56,379 bases of DNA from Candidatus [Bacteroides] periocalifornicus (GTDB lineage Bacteria; Bacteroidota; Bacteroidia; Bacteroidales; CAJPTX01), in the NCBI GenBank assembly GCA_001421095.1, contig LIIK01000012.1, positions 1 to 56,379 of the forward strand, read 5' to 3'. A program made the position numbers and the translations under genes. The notes under the pieces were generated by a model, which saw nothing but the letters and a program-made list of their open reading frames with translations, was not told the origin of the DNA and did not search any database. Of this stretch, positions 1 to 9,146 are shown in pieces (positions within the stretch are counted from its first letter, which is position 1; the number at the start of each line of letters is the position of its first letter).

Positions 1-780
1 ATTCCCCCGCCCACCGCCCATTATACGCGCAAACCACACACGAATCCCCTACGGTTACCACGACGCGGCGCGCCGCGTCGTTATCTGGCCTTCACGCCTC
101 CCGCCTATGGGGACCCCACGGTTTTCACAAAGACGCGGCACGGGAAGGAGTTCGCCACGTTGGTTAGGGAGGGCACTCGCCAGAAGGGCGAGCACTCGCT
201 ACGCTCGGCATCGCCCCTACCAAGAGCGTAATAGCCAATCTCGCCAATTGGTAGAAATGTGATTCCCTCCTGCAAGCCTCATAATAAGCGCCCCCATAAA
301 AGATTGCCCCCTTATGCACCTTTCGCTGCGGTTCCCCTTTTGGAATACGGTGGTTTAAATCCTATTCTTCCCTTTCTCGGAGGACGTAGCGACGCGGCGC
401 GCCGCGTCGTGATCTGGCCTTCACGCCGTTCCTGTTGATGTCCGAGATGGCGCAAATGATGGGCGGAGGTATACGCCGCAACCACCTCCCCGCAATGCCG
501 CCTTTAGGGGCGCAGTCCAGATTCCCCCGTATTGACCGTAGATGCTCCCTACCATCCCCGTACCATCGCCGTACCTGCGCCGCTTCATGTTCGGATTTCG
601 CCTTAAGGCGAAATCCGAACATGAAGCGACGGATGTCTTTGGTTGGTACGGCGTTGGTGTAGAGTTGGTACGGTGTCGGCGGTACTCATGATTCCAGGGG
701 TAGGGGAACGTTGGAATGGCAGATTTTCTACACACTCTTTGGCTTTATGTAGAGGAAAAAATGGGTTGATGATCCCAAAT
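1..780. repeat. Intergenic interspersed-repeat region (copy 1)
   Basis: No credible gene is present; the open frames here run through palindromes. About 160-530 holds a mosaic that recurs at 20520-21005 and, partly, at 21640-22020. In order it has a GGTTAGGG..GGGCACTCG block, a block reading ATAGCCAATCTC..AATGGTAGAAATG, a block CCCCTTTTGGAATACGG..TTTAAATC, a GGACGTAGCGACGCGG palindrome, and a CCTCCCCGCAATGCCGCC block. The 20-bp palindrome CGACGCGGCGCGCCGCGTCG occurs at 61-80 and again at 390-409. A long palindrome of a separate family lies at 581-628. All of this is directly visible; function is unknown. Confidence 0.85.
581..628. repeat. 48-bp perfect palindrome, family C copy 1
   Basis: The 48 bases are a perfect inverted repeat centred on CGCCTTAAGGCG (604/605). 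Outside it, imperfect arms carry GTACGGCG / CGCCGTAC motifs in opposite orientation: left arm about 560-580, right arm about 640-690. The same core recurs at 21148-21175 and 36915-36960, so this is a dispersed element rather than a local terminator. Confidence 0.9.
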
Positions 781-794
781 ATGCGAAAAATCTT

Positions 795-803
795 TACCTT
801 TGC
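795..803 (+). promoter_or_regulatory. Bacteroidetes -7 box (TACCTTTGC) for the AI-2E permease gene
   Basis: TACCTTTGC matches the Bacteroidetes sigma factor -7 consensus TAnnTTTG. It predicts a transcription start near 809 and a short leader before the GTG start at 837. No good -33 TTTG box is seen at the usual spacing. Confidence 0.6.
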
Positions 804-836
804 CCCCTAGGAAGGCTCGTATAAGCACAGCGAGGG

Positions 837-1922
837 GTGAATCGGCTAGCACGGTACATAATCATTGGGGTCAGCGTGGGCGCAGTGGCGTTCCTGCTAT
901 GGTACTTCAGCTCCATAGTGTGGTACATAGTGGTGGCCACCGTGCTCTCGCTCATCGGCAAGCCGATAGTGGAGCTGCTGAGCCGTTGGCTTCCCCGCTG
1001 GGTGGGCGCTACCGTGGCGCTGCTGGCCATGTGGGCCTTCTTCGTCGGGATGTGCTGGGGTATGGTGCCGCTGTTCTCTGGCCAGCTGAGCGACCTGCAA
1101 TCCGTAGACCCCACCGAGCTGCTGCAGCGGTTTGATGTGCCCCTGGAGCAGATAGACCACCGTGTGCAGCGATTTCTACCCTCGGAGGGTGCGGATTTCT
1201 CCATTAAGCAGGAGATACGGACCTACATGGCCAAGTTTCTGAATGCTACGGCGTTCACCAACCTTTTCGCCTCCACCGCGAATTTCGTTACCGATCTCCT
1301 CATCTTCCTCTTTTCGGTATCATTCATCACCTTCTTCTTCCTCAAGGATGAGCAGCTCTTCGCCAATGGGCTGAGCTTCTTCTTCCCAGAGCGCTATGAG
1401 GATAACGTGCGCCACGCCATGGCCCGGGTCAACGCGCTGCTACGCCGCTATTTCGTGGGTATCATAGTAGAGAGCCTGGTGATCACCATCCTAACCACCC
1501 CCCTGCTGCTGCTGCTGCGCATCCCGTGGAATACCGCCATGGTGATTGGGCTGCTGAGCGGCGTGCTGAATGTGATCCCCTACGTGGGGGCGCTCATCTC
1601 GCTGGGCATCGCCTACCTGCTGCCGCTCATGCTCTACATTCACGGGCCGGGGCCCATGCCGCTGGGCACCCTGCTGCTGCTCATAACCGCGGTGTTCCTG
1701 GCGGTGCGGTTTGTCGATAATTTCTTCCTGCAACCCTACATCTACTCCAGCAGCGCCAGCGCGCACCCGCTAGAGATCTTCCTCGTGCTGCTGCTGGCGG
1801 GGAGCGTGGCGGGGGTGGTCGGTATGCTCTTGGCCATACCGGCCTACATCGTGGTGCGGGTTTTCGCCAAGGAATTTTTCAATAATTTCCACCTCGTGCA
1901 GCGGCTCACCAAGAATATCTAG
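837..1922 (+). CDS. AI-2E family transporter (PerM/TqsA-like membrane protein)
   Basis: This polytopic inner-membrane protein has the usual length of the AI-2E/UPF0118 family (361 residues). The N-terminus has two hydrophobic hairpins (about residues 7-35 and 55-80). A soluble amphipathic stretch (about 85-150) follows, then a membrane-rich C-terminal half from about 150 with repeated Leu/Ile/Val segments, including PYVGALISLGIAYLLPLML. Family members export small molecules or ions; the substrate cannot be read from sequence, and autoinducer-2 is only the family name. The start is GTG at 837, placed about 28 nt after the predicted transcription start. It stands alone, with its own promoter and intergenic DNA on both sides. 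Confidence 0.88.
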   Translation: MNRLARYIIIGVSVGAVAFLLWYFSSIVWYIVVATVLSLIGKPIVELLSRWLPRWVGATVALLAMWAFFVGMCWGMVPLFSGQLSDLQSVDPTELLQRFDVPLEQIDHRVQRFLPSEGADFSIKQEIRTYMAKFLNATAFTNLFASTANFVTDLLIFLFSVSFITFFFLKDEQLFANGLSFFFPERYEDNVRHAMARVNALLRRYFVGIIVESLVITILTTPLLLLLRIPWNTAMVIGLLSGVLNVIPYVGALISLGIAYLLPLMLYIHGPGPMPLGTLLLLITAVFLAVRFVDNFFLQPYIYSSSASAHPLEIFLVLLLAGSVAGVVGMLLAIPAYIVVRVFAKEFFNNFHLVQRLTKNI

Positions 1923-2049
1923 TCACCAGTATGGAATATCGCCCCCCCTGCCCACACGGTCTACCGTACCACCACAGACCCCGTGGGATGCAGGGTATAG
2001 CAATCTTGACAAACGGGAATCCGAAAGCCCTTAATCAGCATACAATCTG

Positions 2050-2424
2050 ATGAACCTACGATGCATCTTAGCGGTTGGAGGGCTGCTAGCCACGCTGCTA
2101 ACCGCGACCATAGCCCAAGCGCAGACCCCGCCGAGCACCGGCCAGCTGGAGGTCCCCAACGTATTCACGCCCAATGGCGATGGGCAGAACGACACCTTCA
2201 GCCTCGAGAGCTCCCAGCCGCTGAAGCTCTGGGTGTACAGCCGCACCGGCACGCAGGTCTACTACGCCGAGGGGCGGCGGATAGTGTGGGACGGGCGCAA
2301 TGAGCTGGGGCACAAGCTCTCTGACGGGATCTACTTCTACACGCTAGACGATCCTGCGAATACCTATAAGCAGAAGAAAGGCTTCGTATACCTCTTACGG
2401 GCAGATATGAAGAGGTTGAAATAG
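2050..2424 (+). CDS. Small T9SS type B sorting-domain protein (CHU_C / gliding-motility C-terminal domain)
   Basis: Residues 1-24 form a signal peptide ending in AIAQA. Almost all the rest is one CHU_C-type sorting domain, opening with PNVFTPNGDGQNDTF, the hallmark of type B T9SS substrates, and continuing through WDGRNELGHKLSDGIYFYTL. There is no cargo domain, only about ten linker residues. CHU_C domains normally sit at the C-terminus of large exported proteins, so a stand-alone copy suggests a small exported protein, a T9SS accessory protein, or the remnant of a larger gene. The ATG start with an intact signal peptide argues against simple truncation. No partner lies nearby; pheT downstream is unrelated. 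Confidence 0.8.
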   Translation: MNLRCILAVGGLLATLLTATIAQAQTPPSTGQLEVPNVFTPNGDGQNDTFSLESSQPLKLWVYSRTGTQVYYAEGRRIVWDGRNELGHKLSDGIYFYTLDDPANTYKQKKGFVYLLRADMKRLK

Positions 2425-2543
2425 AGGAAATTGCAACGTCTTCTGCTCACCTAAGGGTGCTCTGGAGAGGATTGCCAAGAAGGGCAAACCCTCGCGAGGA
2501 TTGCGCATGGCGTTGCTCAGGGTCCTACCACACATAGAAATCC

Positions 2544-5159
2544 ATGAAGATATCCTATTCTTGGCTAACCGATTACCTGCCCACGCAGCTTAGCCCCTCC
2601 GAGGTCGCCGCCAAGCTCACGCAGATAGGGCTCGAGGTGGAGGGGATAGAGGAGGTCGCCACCATCCCAGGAGGGCTAGCGGGGCTTGTTGCGGGCCGCG
2701 TGCTTACATGCGAAAAACACCCGAATGCCGATAGGCTGCACGTGACCACGGTGGATGTGGGCGGTGGCGAGCCGCTTCGCATAGTGTGCGGGGCGCCAAA
2801 CGTGGCGGCAGGCCAGCTAGCGGTGGTGGCCCAGGTGGGGGTAACCCTCTATCCCACTGATGGGGAGAGCTTTAGGATTAAAAAGGGGAAAATACGCGGC
2901 GAGGTGTCTGAGGGCATGCTGTGCGCTGAGGATGAGGTGGGGCTGGGCAAGGGGCATGAGGGGATCATGGTGCTGCCGCCAGACGCAAAGCCTGGTAGCC
3001 CAATAGCCCCGCTTTTCCACGTGGAGAGCGATACGGTGTTGGAAATCGGCCTCACGGCAAACCGGGCCGATGCCATGAGCCACTATGGGGTAGCGCGAGA
3101 TTTGGCCGCCTTACTCAATCTGACCACTCCCACCAAAGCCAAGCTGCCTGCGGTAAAGCTCCCGCCCCTAGCGAGCTCGGCTACAGCGGTAAGGCTGGGG
3201 AGTTTCACGCCAGGGCTTGCCACCCGCTACATGGGGCTCACCATTCGCGGGGTAAAAATAGGGCCGTCGCCCGCCTGGCTGCAGCGGAGGTTGCGCACCA
3301 TTGGCCTTGCCCCTATCAACTCCGTGGTCGACATCACAAACTACGTGCTCCACAGCGTGGGGCAGCCATTGCACGCCTTCGACCTTAAATCATTCGCCTC
3401 GGGCGCGGTGAGCGTAATGACGCTGGCCGAGGGTACCCCATTCACCACGCTCGATGGCAAGGCCAGAAAGCTCTGCGCGGGCGATATCGCCATTTGCGAT
3501 GGCACTACCCCCCTGTGCCTGGGGGGCGTTTTCGGCGGGCTCAACTCTGGCATCTCCCTCAGCACTACCGATCTATTCCTTGAATCGGCGGTATTCAACC
3601 CCACGGCTATACGCAAGACGGCCAAAAGGCACGGCCTTAGCACCGATGCCAGTTTCCGATTCGAGCGGGGGGTAGATCCCAACGGCACGGAATACGCCCT
3701 GCTACGTGCGGCCCAGCTCATACTGGAAATCGCGGGGGGGGCTATCGACGGCAAGCCGATAGACTACTATCCCGATCCGCAGGCCGCCAGGTCGATTCTA
3801 TTCAACCCCGCTAGGGCCAGGCAGCGGATAGGGGCTGAGATACCCGATGGAGAAATGCTACGAATTCTCGATGGGCTAGAGATCGGGTACCGATGGCTAG
3901 GAAGTGGAACGGAGGGCTCGTACCATCCGCCATTGAGCCAGGCTGTAGCATCGCCTAGCAGGGCAACGAAAGGGAAGAGCAACACCGCGGAGCTGCAGGG
4001 GGGCGAGGCTCAGCATCCAGGCTGTGCAATGCAGTCGCAAGCGGAGGGTGTAGTGCCTGCCGAATCGTTGCTAGAGCTCTCAGTTCCTCTATATAGGGTA
4101 GATGTGACGAGGCCTGAGGATGTGGAGGAGGAAATCCTGCGCATATGGGGGTATGACCATGTGCCTATCCCTAGCACCATTACCTACACTGTGCCAGCTC
4201 CAAGGGATGATAGCGCCCGCAGACTACAGGCTGAGGTCGGCGATTTCTTAGTGGGGGCTGGCTACACCGAGATCATGGGGCTAACCCTAACCGCAGAGGG
4301 TATCTACTCCCAGCTCAAAGCCTTTAGCCCGGCGAGCCTAGTGCATGTGCTCAATCCTCTGAGTAGCGACCTGAATGTGCTCCGTCCCACCCTGCTCGTG
4401 GGGGCTCTAGACGCTGTGGCGAGAAATACAGCCCGGCAACGCCCCAACCTTAAGCTTTTCGAATTCGGGCGGGTGCACCACCTCACAGGGGCTAAGGGTT
4501 CTGCAGAATCGCCCCTAGAACCCTACCGAGAAACCACGAACCTCGCGATAACCCTCGCGGGCAAAAATCACCCTGAAACCTGGGCCGAGCCCCAGCGCGA
4601 CCTCACGGTATTCGACCTCAAAGGAGCGGTAGAGAATGTGCTGGGGTATCTAGGCATCCCTCTGGGCAGGCTGGAGTACTCCGCCCCCCCCGAAGGGATC
4701 TACGGGCACGGGCTAACCATAGCCCTCAAGGGGGTATGCCTCGGGCACTTTGGCGAGGTGGACGCAGGGATTTCAAAAGCGTTCGGAATCAAGCAGACAG
4801 TCCTGTACGCAGAGCTTGCGTGGGATACCCTGCTCGCTACTAATGGGCAGAGCAAGCTGAAATTCGCGTCTCTTCCTCGTTTCCCCGAGGTGCGGCGTGA
4901 TATGGCGCTGCTCCTAGACCAAACAGTAACCTTTGCCCAGCTGCAACGCACAGCCCTCAAGGCAGAGCCTAAGCTGCTAAAGGATGTGTGGCTATTCGAT
5001 GTGTATGAGGGCGAGAAACTCCCGGCGGGTAAACGTTCATACGCCATAGGGCTAACGCTACAAGATCCCGAAACTACGTTGAATGACAGTACTATAGATG
5101 GCGCAGTAGAACGGGTGTACCAAGCGCTGGTGAAGGCTTGGAGCGTAGAGAGGCGCTAG
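2544..5159 (+). CDS. pheT: Phenylalanine--tRNA ligase beta subunit
   Basis: The beta subunit of the (alpha-beta)2 PheRS ligates Phe to tRNA-Phe in the cytoplasm. Visible domains in order: N-terminal tRNA-binding/EMAP-like domain (about residues 40-155, ending near KGKIRGEVSEGMLCAEDE), B3/4 domain (about 215-390, with RGVDPNG and ITNYVL segments), B5 domain (about 415-540), the catalytic-like core (about 555-770), and a C-terminal ferredoxin-fold anticodon-binding domain (about 775-870, FPEVRRDMALL). At 871 residues it is longer than most bacterial PheT proteins because residues about 451-508 are an extra segment inside B5, between LEIGYRWL and LELSVPLYRVDV. The reading frame is intact on both sides. 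The alpha subunit gene is not in the window. Confidence 0.95.
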   Translation: MKISYSWLTDYLPTQLSPSEVAAKLTQIGLEVEGIEEVATIPGGLAGLVAGRVLTCEKHPNADRLHVTTVDVGGGEPLRIVCGAPNVAAGQLAVVAQVGVTLYPTDGESFRIKKGKIRGEVSEGMLCAEDEVGLGKGHEGIMVLPPDAKPGSPIAPLFHVESDTVLEIGLTANRADAMSHYGVARDLAALLNLTTPTKAKLPAVKLPPLASSATAVRLGSFTPGLATRYMGLTIRGVKIGPSPAWLQRRLRTIGLAPINSVVDITNYVLHSVGQPLHAFDLKSFASGAVSVMTLAEGTPFTTLDGKARKLCAGDIAICDGTTPLCLGGVFGGLNSGISLSTTDLFLESAVFNPTAIRKTAKRHGLSTDASFRFERGVDPNGTEYALLRAAQLILEIAGGAIDGKPIDYYPDPQAARSILFNPARARQRIGAEIPDGEMLRILDGLEIGYRWLGSGTEGSYHPPLSQAVASPSRATKGKSNTAELQGGEAQHPGCAMQSQAEGVVPAESLLELSVPLYRVDVTRPEDVEEEILRIWGYDHVPIPSTITYTVPAPRDDSARRLQAEVGDFLVGAGYTEIMGLTLTAEGIYSQLKAFSPASLVHVLNPLSSDLNVLRPTLLVGALDAVARNTARQRPNLKLFEFGRVHHLTGAKGSAESPLEPYRETTNLAITLAGKNHPETWAEPQRDLTVFDLKGAVENVLGYLGIPLGRLEYSAPPEGIYGHGLTIALKGVCLGHFGEVDAGISKAFGIKQTVLYAELAWDTLLATNGQSKLKFASLPRFPEVRRDMALLLDQTVTFAQLQRTALKAEPKLLKDVWLFDVYEGEKLPAGKRSYAIGLTLQDPETTLNDSTIDGAVERVYQALVKAWSVERR

Positions 5160-5579
5160 GGGGAATCGCCCCCAGGTCTCTGGAAGTGCTGCCCTCTCTG
5201 GTGCTAGATTCCCAGGCAATGCAGCCATAGCCGCCAAACCGAAGGCCAACACCTGCGCACGGTGTGTGTGGCATATCCTAAAAAATAAAGGGGGAGCATC
5301 CAAACGGACACTCCCCCCTTTTTGTGGCGGTAAGAAGGTGCTAAATTCCCAAAAGGCTCGTTGAAAAAAAACAAAGCGCAATGCGGTGCGCTTCGATATC
5401 GCTAAGCCTACGAATCCAAAATCGTATTATTCGGCATTCTCAATATTGGCTGTCGGGCACTCAGGGATAAGACCGTATCCCAAAGCGTCACCTCTAGACT
5501 GTTAGCGGGCGAGTTGGACTCTCCTTACCCCCTCGCCTGTGGAGAACCTTCCCCGCATGAGTAAAAATGCTCGCAGGCA
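5160..5579. other. Intergenic gap with a terminator, otherwise featureless
   Basis: Convergent gap between pheT and the helix-hairpin-helix gene. Apart from the hairpin at 5287-5323 I see no gene, RNA or repeat here. Confidence 0.6.
5287..5323 (+). terminator. Rho-independent terminator downstream of pheT
   Basis: An A-rich left side and GGGGGAG pair with CTCCCCC across a 14-nt loop, followed by TTTTT on the plus strand. It lies about 130 nt past the pheT stop codon and could also serve the convergent minus-strand gene. Confidence 0.7.
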
Positions 5580-7787
5580 CTAGAATTCAGGCTGCCATGC
5601 GAGCTGTACAGTAAGATTTATTGGCTCGGTTACATTCTCCTTGCCGGAAGGATGCCCTCGCAGATGGTAGTAGCTACCCTGCATCCACACGCTTACACTG
5701 CGAACGGGGCGGTATCGAAGCATTGCGGCTAGCAGAGCACCATTGCCATGGCAAGAGCGCAAACCAAAGCTATACTGTGGGCTGGGGAGGTAGGTGTACA
5801 ACGTAGAACCAGAACTAGCCAGGGCAAAATACCCACCCTTGATACGAAAGCTGAATGTCTCGCGAGGAGTGCTGTAGCCGAGTTCTTGGAATATAGCCCA
5901 GCCTGACTTCTCGAGTAGCTTTCTACCTGGCCCGTATGGGAGCAAGAACAGCTGGGTGCGCCCTATGAACCTACTAAGAACCTGGTAGCCAGCCTGCAAT
6001 AGGGCTCGGTGTTGGCTCGTAGATGCCTCTGTATAGGGAGCTTTCAGCGCGTAGCGGTATTGGAGCAGGAAGCTCAACCGGTCGTTCCGTTGGTATACCG
6101 CTTGGAGTGTAGATTTTACGCTTAGCCTGAGGGGTGGCGTGCTGTGCGCCCTGTGGTCGTCGCTGTGCAGAAGCGTAAGTGCATGCAGTGTCCATCGGGC
6201 TGAGGGCGTGTAGTGTGCAAGGAATCTCATCCCAGACCGCCCGTTGGTATTCAGACTCCGAGAACTGTAATTCTCTTGGTAGAGTTTCACGTTGTCTGGG
6301 CTATAGCGATAGGCGAGAAGGGTTATTGAAAGCGGTTCTACAGGCTTGTAGTACACACCAATAAGAGCTGAATAGGGTACAGCTCCTGCATGCTGCGCAA
6401 GGAGAGTGACAGCACCCTCGCCCCAGAGGGTTGCCCTCGACCAACGGACGGAGAAGAATGGTCCTAACCGCCCGAATTGCTGGGGGTAACGTGGGGTCTT
6501 CTCCGTCTGTTTTGCGGGTGAAAATGGGTATTGGAATGCGGTGTACGCTCCCGATATCCCTACGTTGCCACGGCTAAAATGGTAGGCGCCAGCTAGCCCG
6601 TACATACTCTCTCCTAGCGTGCTTCTCCGTGGCATCTGGCTGGGTGTGGTAAAGTGGGTAATTGAAGAGAGGCTGCCGACCTGCTTAGCCCCGTTACGCT
6701 CTACGATGCTGGCGTTCAACTGGCGGAAAGAGGCGAATAGCTGCACTCGAAACCGCCCTGGGGTAAGCAGCAGGAATAGCCCTCGCCTTGTGGTGGCTCC
6801 CGGGTAACCGAAAGTACCCTTTGGCTGCACCAGCGTGCTCCAGAGAAGGCCATCAGTTGGGGTAAAAGGAGAATTCGCCGTGCTTACCACGAGCCCGTAG
6901 CCAGGTCTGAGGTTGTAGTCGCCTAGCACCGTGCGAGCTGCATACCAATAGCGGGTATCTACCTGTGCGTAGCCGCTGTAGAATGCGTAGCCCAGTGGAT
7001 TGTACCTGCCGAACAGCGGTTCGCCAGCATGCTTATTGCCTTTAACCCCTAGGCGTAGCCAGGTGGCATTCTGGTATACGGCTCGGGTCAACAGCCCGAG
7101 AGACGAACCGAGCGGGTGTTGCTTGCCTGGTCGCCGTCGGGTGCTTTGGCTAACGGCAGGGGCTTGATGCCCCACCACCCAAGGGTATGTAGCCCGCTGG
7201 GTAAAGTCTAGCGTGTGGTGTCTAATGGCATGTAGCCCGCCAAAGGGTTGCGTGGCCTTCACGTAGGGGCGTAGTTGCTGTAGCCCTTTTTCGCCTACTT
7301 CTGGGATTGCCGCTAGCTCATGCACGCTCCACAGAGGCCCGTACTGGGTGCGATATTCTAGTATCGCCCGTGCCATGGGTTCTGTTATCGTGGGGATGTC
7401 TAGGAGTCTTGTAAGGTCTGAGCTGTTCAGATCCACAGGATTCGTCTGCAGTTCCTCCAGCTGCTCGTTTTGCTCCTCGGCTGCCTCAGCATTGCCCATG
7501 TCGAAGTATTCTGGTTCATAGCCAGCGCTCCTAATGGGGGCTTCCATTACATTCGAGGGGGTAGTGCATGAATCTCCAGAGGGAAAGCGGTGAACATCAA
7601 GCGTATCCATCACCCTTTTACTCCCTTGAGTGGCAGCGGATGAATCGTTGAGGGTTCTCAGTGCGACCGAATCGCAATTCTGCCCAACAGGATTTGTTGC
7701 CCTTTGCGTCGCAAGGTTCGCCTTAGGCAGGGCAGAGTATCCACCCACAAGGCTGAGTGGTATGGCCAAAGCCCAGAAGTTCAGCAT
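5580..7787 (-). CDS. Helix-hairpin-helix domain protein with predicted outer-membrane beta-barrel
   Basis: After a signal peptide (MLNFWALAIPLSLVGGYSA) comes a polar region, then one or two ComEA-like helix-hairpin-helix motifs (about residues 120-185: NPVDLNSSDLTRLLDIP and HELAAIPEVGEKGLQQL). A long C-terminal part follows, with alternating aromatic/polar strands like an outer-membrane barrel (for example LGYAFYSGYAQVDTRYWYAA and repeated YxF/xRY strand ends to the final WQPEF). This two-part architecture is common in Bacteroidetes and its role is unknown. A longer frame opens at 7811, but I choose the ATG at 7787 because it overlaps the TGA of the upstream permease gene as TGATG, a translational-coupling arrangement, and places the signal peptide at the N-terminus. 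Confidence 0.75.
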   Translation of the reverse strand: MLNFWALAIPLSLVGGYSALPKANLATQRATNPVGQNCDSVALRTLNDSSAATQGSKRVMDTLDVHRFPSGDSCTTPSNVMEAPIRSAGYEPEYFDMGNAEAAEEQNEQLEELQTNPVDLNSSDLTRLLDIPTITEPMARAILEYRTQYGPLWSVHELAAIPEVGEKGLQQLRPYVKATQPFGGLHAIRHHTLDFTQRATYPWVVGHQAPAVSQSTRRRPGKQHPLGSSLGLLTRAVYQNATWLRLGVKGNKHAGEPLFGRYNPLGYAFYSGYAQVDTRYWYAARTVLGDYNLRPGYGLVVSTANSPFTPTDGLLWSTLVQPKGTFGYPGATTRRGLFLLLTPGRFRVQLFASFRQLNASIVERNGAKQVGSLSSITHFTTPSQMPRRSTLGESMYGLAGAYHFSRGNVGISGAYTAFQYPFSPAKQTEKTPRYPQQFGRLGPFFSVRWSRATLWGEGAVTLLAQHAGAVPYSALIGVYYKPVEPLSITLLAYRYSPDNVKLYQENYSSRSLNTNGRSGMRFLAHYTPSARWTLHALTLLHSDDHRAHSTPPLRLSVKSTLQAVYQRNDRLSFLLQYRYALKAPYTEASTSQHRALLQAGYQVLSRFIGRTQLFLLPYGPGRKLLEKSGWAIFQELGYSTPRETFSFRIKGGYFALASSGSTLYTYLPSPQYSFGLRSCHGNGALLAAMLRYRPVRSVSVWMQGSYYHLRGHPSGKENVTEPINLTVQLAWQPEF

Positions 7788-8614
7788 CAGAGTGAAATTG
7801 ACAATGGGCAAAACTCGGCATACCTACTGCTTAGGTTCTGCGTTAAGATTACAGCCTGCTGGTAGGCGATATCTCTAGAGTGCGATGTGTATTCTTGCCT
7901 TTCATCCTCTTGGCTCTCGAATACCATCTGCACCCCAGCTACTATGAAAAGCAAAGCCATTGCAAGGTTAAACCACTTCTGTACCGCCTTCATCCGATTG
8001 TAAAAAGCGCCGAGCCGCCCCATGCTAAAGGCTAAGATCCAAGCGGCTACAATTACGGGCAGAGCCGAGGCCAGCGAGAAAATGAGCGGCAACCACATTC
8101 CCCAGCTGCTAGAGGCTGTTAGCGGTAGCACCATACCAAAGAGAATAATGCCAACGGCAGGGCAGATGGCAAGCGCAAAGAGCATACCAAGCAGCAATGC
8201 CCCCCACCATTTGTGCCTGTCGAGTCCCTGCCCGTGGTTGGTGATGCTGAACCCTGGGATACGAATCCACCGCCCTAGCAGCATTAGGATTCCTATCACG
8301 ATGAATAGCAATCCGATAGCTAATCCCACATAGCTGCCGAAAAGCTCTCCGATTAGCGATAGGGTATTGCCACGGCGAATAATGGGTACAAGGGGTAGGG
8401 CAAGGGCAAAGTAAGTGATGGTGCGCCCCAGCGCGTAGAGAATCCCATTCAGAAACACCGTTCGCCGATTCTCTATATCCCGTGCGATGAATCCTATAGC
8501 CGTTATGGCCGTGGCCAAGGTACAGGGGTCTATGGCAACAAGTAGCCCCAAAAGGAAAACCGTGAGTAGCGGGGTAGTGCCGCTATGGACTATCGAATAG
8601 AGGAGAGATGACAT
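7787..8614 (-). CDS. CcdA/DsbD-family membrane protein, ArsG-like permease
   Basis: About six to eight hydrophobic segments are visible. Two Cys-Pro motifs characteristic of the CcdA/DsbD transmembrane domain stand out: AIDPCTLATA near residue 30 in the first helix and AICPAVGIILFG in the middle. CcdA proteins pass reducing equivalents across the membrane. A Bacteroidetes branch, ArsG, is described as an organoarsenical efflux permease, and this gene resembles that branch in having the DPC motif and a small CxxC thioredoxin gene directly upstream. I infer a thiol-transfer or ArsG-like efflux role and cannot separate the two. The C-terminal tail after about residue 230 is hydrophilic. The stop overlaps the next gene by one base. 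Confidence 0.72.
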   Translation of the reverse strand: MSSLLYSIVHSGTTPLLTVFLLGLLVAIDPCTLATAITAIGFIARDIENRRTVFLNGILYALGRTITYFALALPLVPIIRRGNTLSLIGELFGSYVGLAIGLLFIVIGILMLLGRWIRIPGFSITNHGQGLDRHKWWGALLLGMLFALAICPAVGIILFGMVLPLTASSSWGMWLPLIFSLASALPVIVAAWILAFSMGRLGAFYNRMKAVQKWFNLAMALLFIVAGVQMVFESQEDERQEYTSHSRDIAYQQAVILTQNLSSRYAEFCPLSISL

Positions 8615-8745
8615 GGAGGGAGGGATAATATCGTCAAAATTTCCAGGGAGGGCAGATGTACTTGTATGGCAACCAGGTGGTGTAGGTGCAAGCTCGTCTA
8701 AAGCGCAGAGATGTGGGCTCTAGTTGCCCAATTTCGCATTTTGCG

Positions 8746-8988
8746 TTACTGAGCCCTGTGCGCTTCTATCATGGCTCGTACATTCTCTACATTCGCTTTC
8801 GGAAGTTGGCATAGCTTTCCATCGATTACCACAGCTGGCAGCGAGCGCGGTCCGTATTGTAGGATCTCCTGTATGTCTTCCACCATTCGGACCTTAATGC
8901 TGGGATCTAGCTGGGCTGCCACCTTCTCTATCAGCATGGCCGTGGCCCGGCATACCGAGCAGCCCGACGAGAGCGCTAAGATTTCCAT
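8746..8988 (-). CDS. Small thioredoxin-fold protein (redox-active disulfide protein 2 type)
   Basis: This roughly 80-residue thioredoxin-like protein starts with the beta strand MEILALSS, followed by a CSVC redox motif (CxxC), an amphipathic helix, and the cis-Pro segment RSLPAVVIDGKL. That matches the small redox-disulfide protein 2 family, often encoded beside CcdA/ArsG-like permeases. It probably exchanges disulfides with the downstream membrane protein at 7787-8614, 131 nt away on the same strand. A longer frame begins with TTG at 9015; the ATG at 8988 is preferred because it starts directly at the first strand of the fold. Confidence 0.78.
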   Translation of the reverse strand: MEILALSSGCSVCRATAMLIEKVAAQLDPSIKVRMVEDIQEILQYGPRSLPAVVIDGKLCQLPKANVENVRAMIEAHRAQ

Positions 8989-9146
8989 AGTGTCATTAAC
9001 GGGATTATTGCACAAAAAGGAACAGGTGTAAAGTTGGGCATACAGTGTACGTTATCTGTATTTTAGATGGCGGTTTCGCAAAGAATTTCTCCTGCTAAAG
9101 GTCGGTATGCTATTCAGTGGTTACCCGATCAATTCGCGCTAAGAAA

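Noticed and set aside
362..735. Overlapping open frames on both strands in the first repeat region
   Set aside because: They run through the 48-bp palindrome and give mirror peptides (FGFRLKAKSEHEAA / FALRRNPNMKRR) that recur at other repeat copies; no promoter or family.
8989..9015. TTG start of the small thioredoxin-like protein
   Set aside because: Adds nine residues before the first strand; the ATG at 8988 is more likely.
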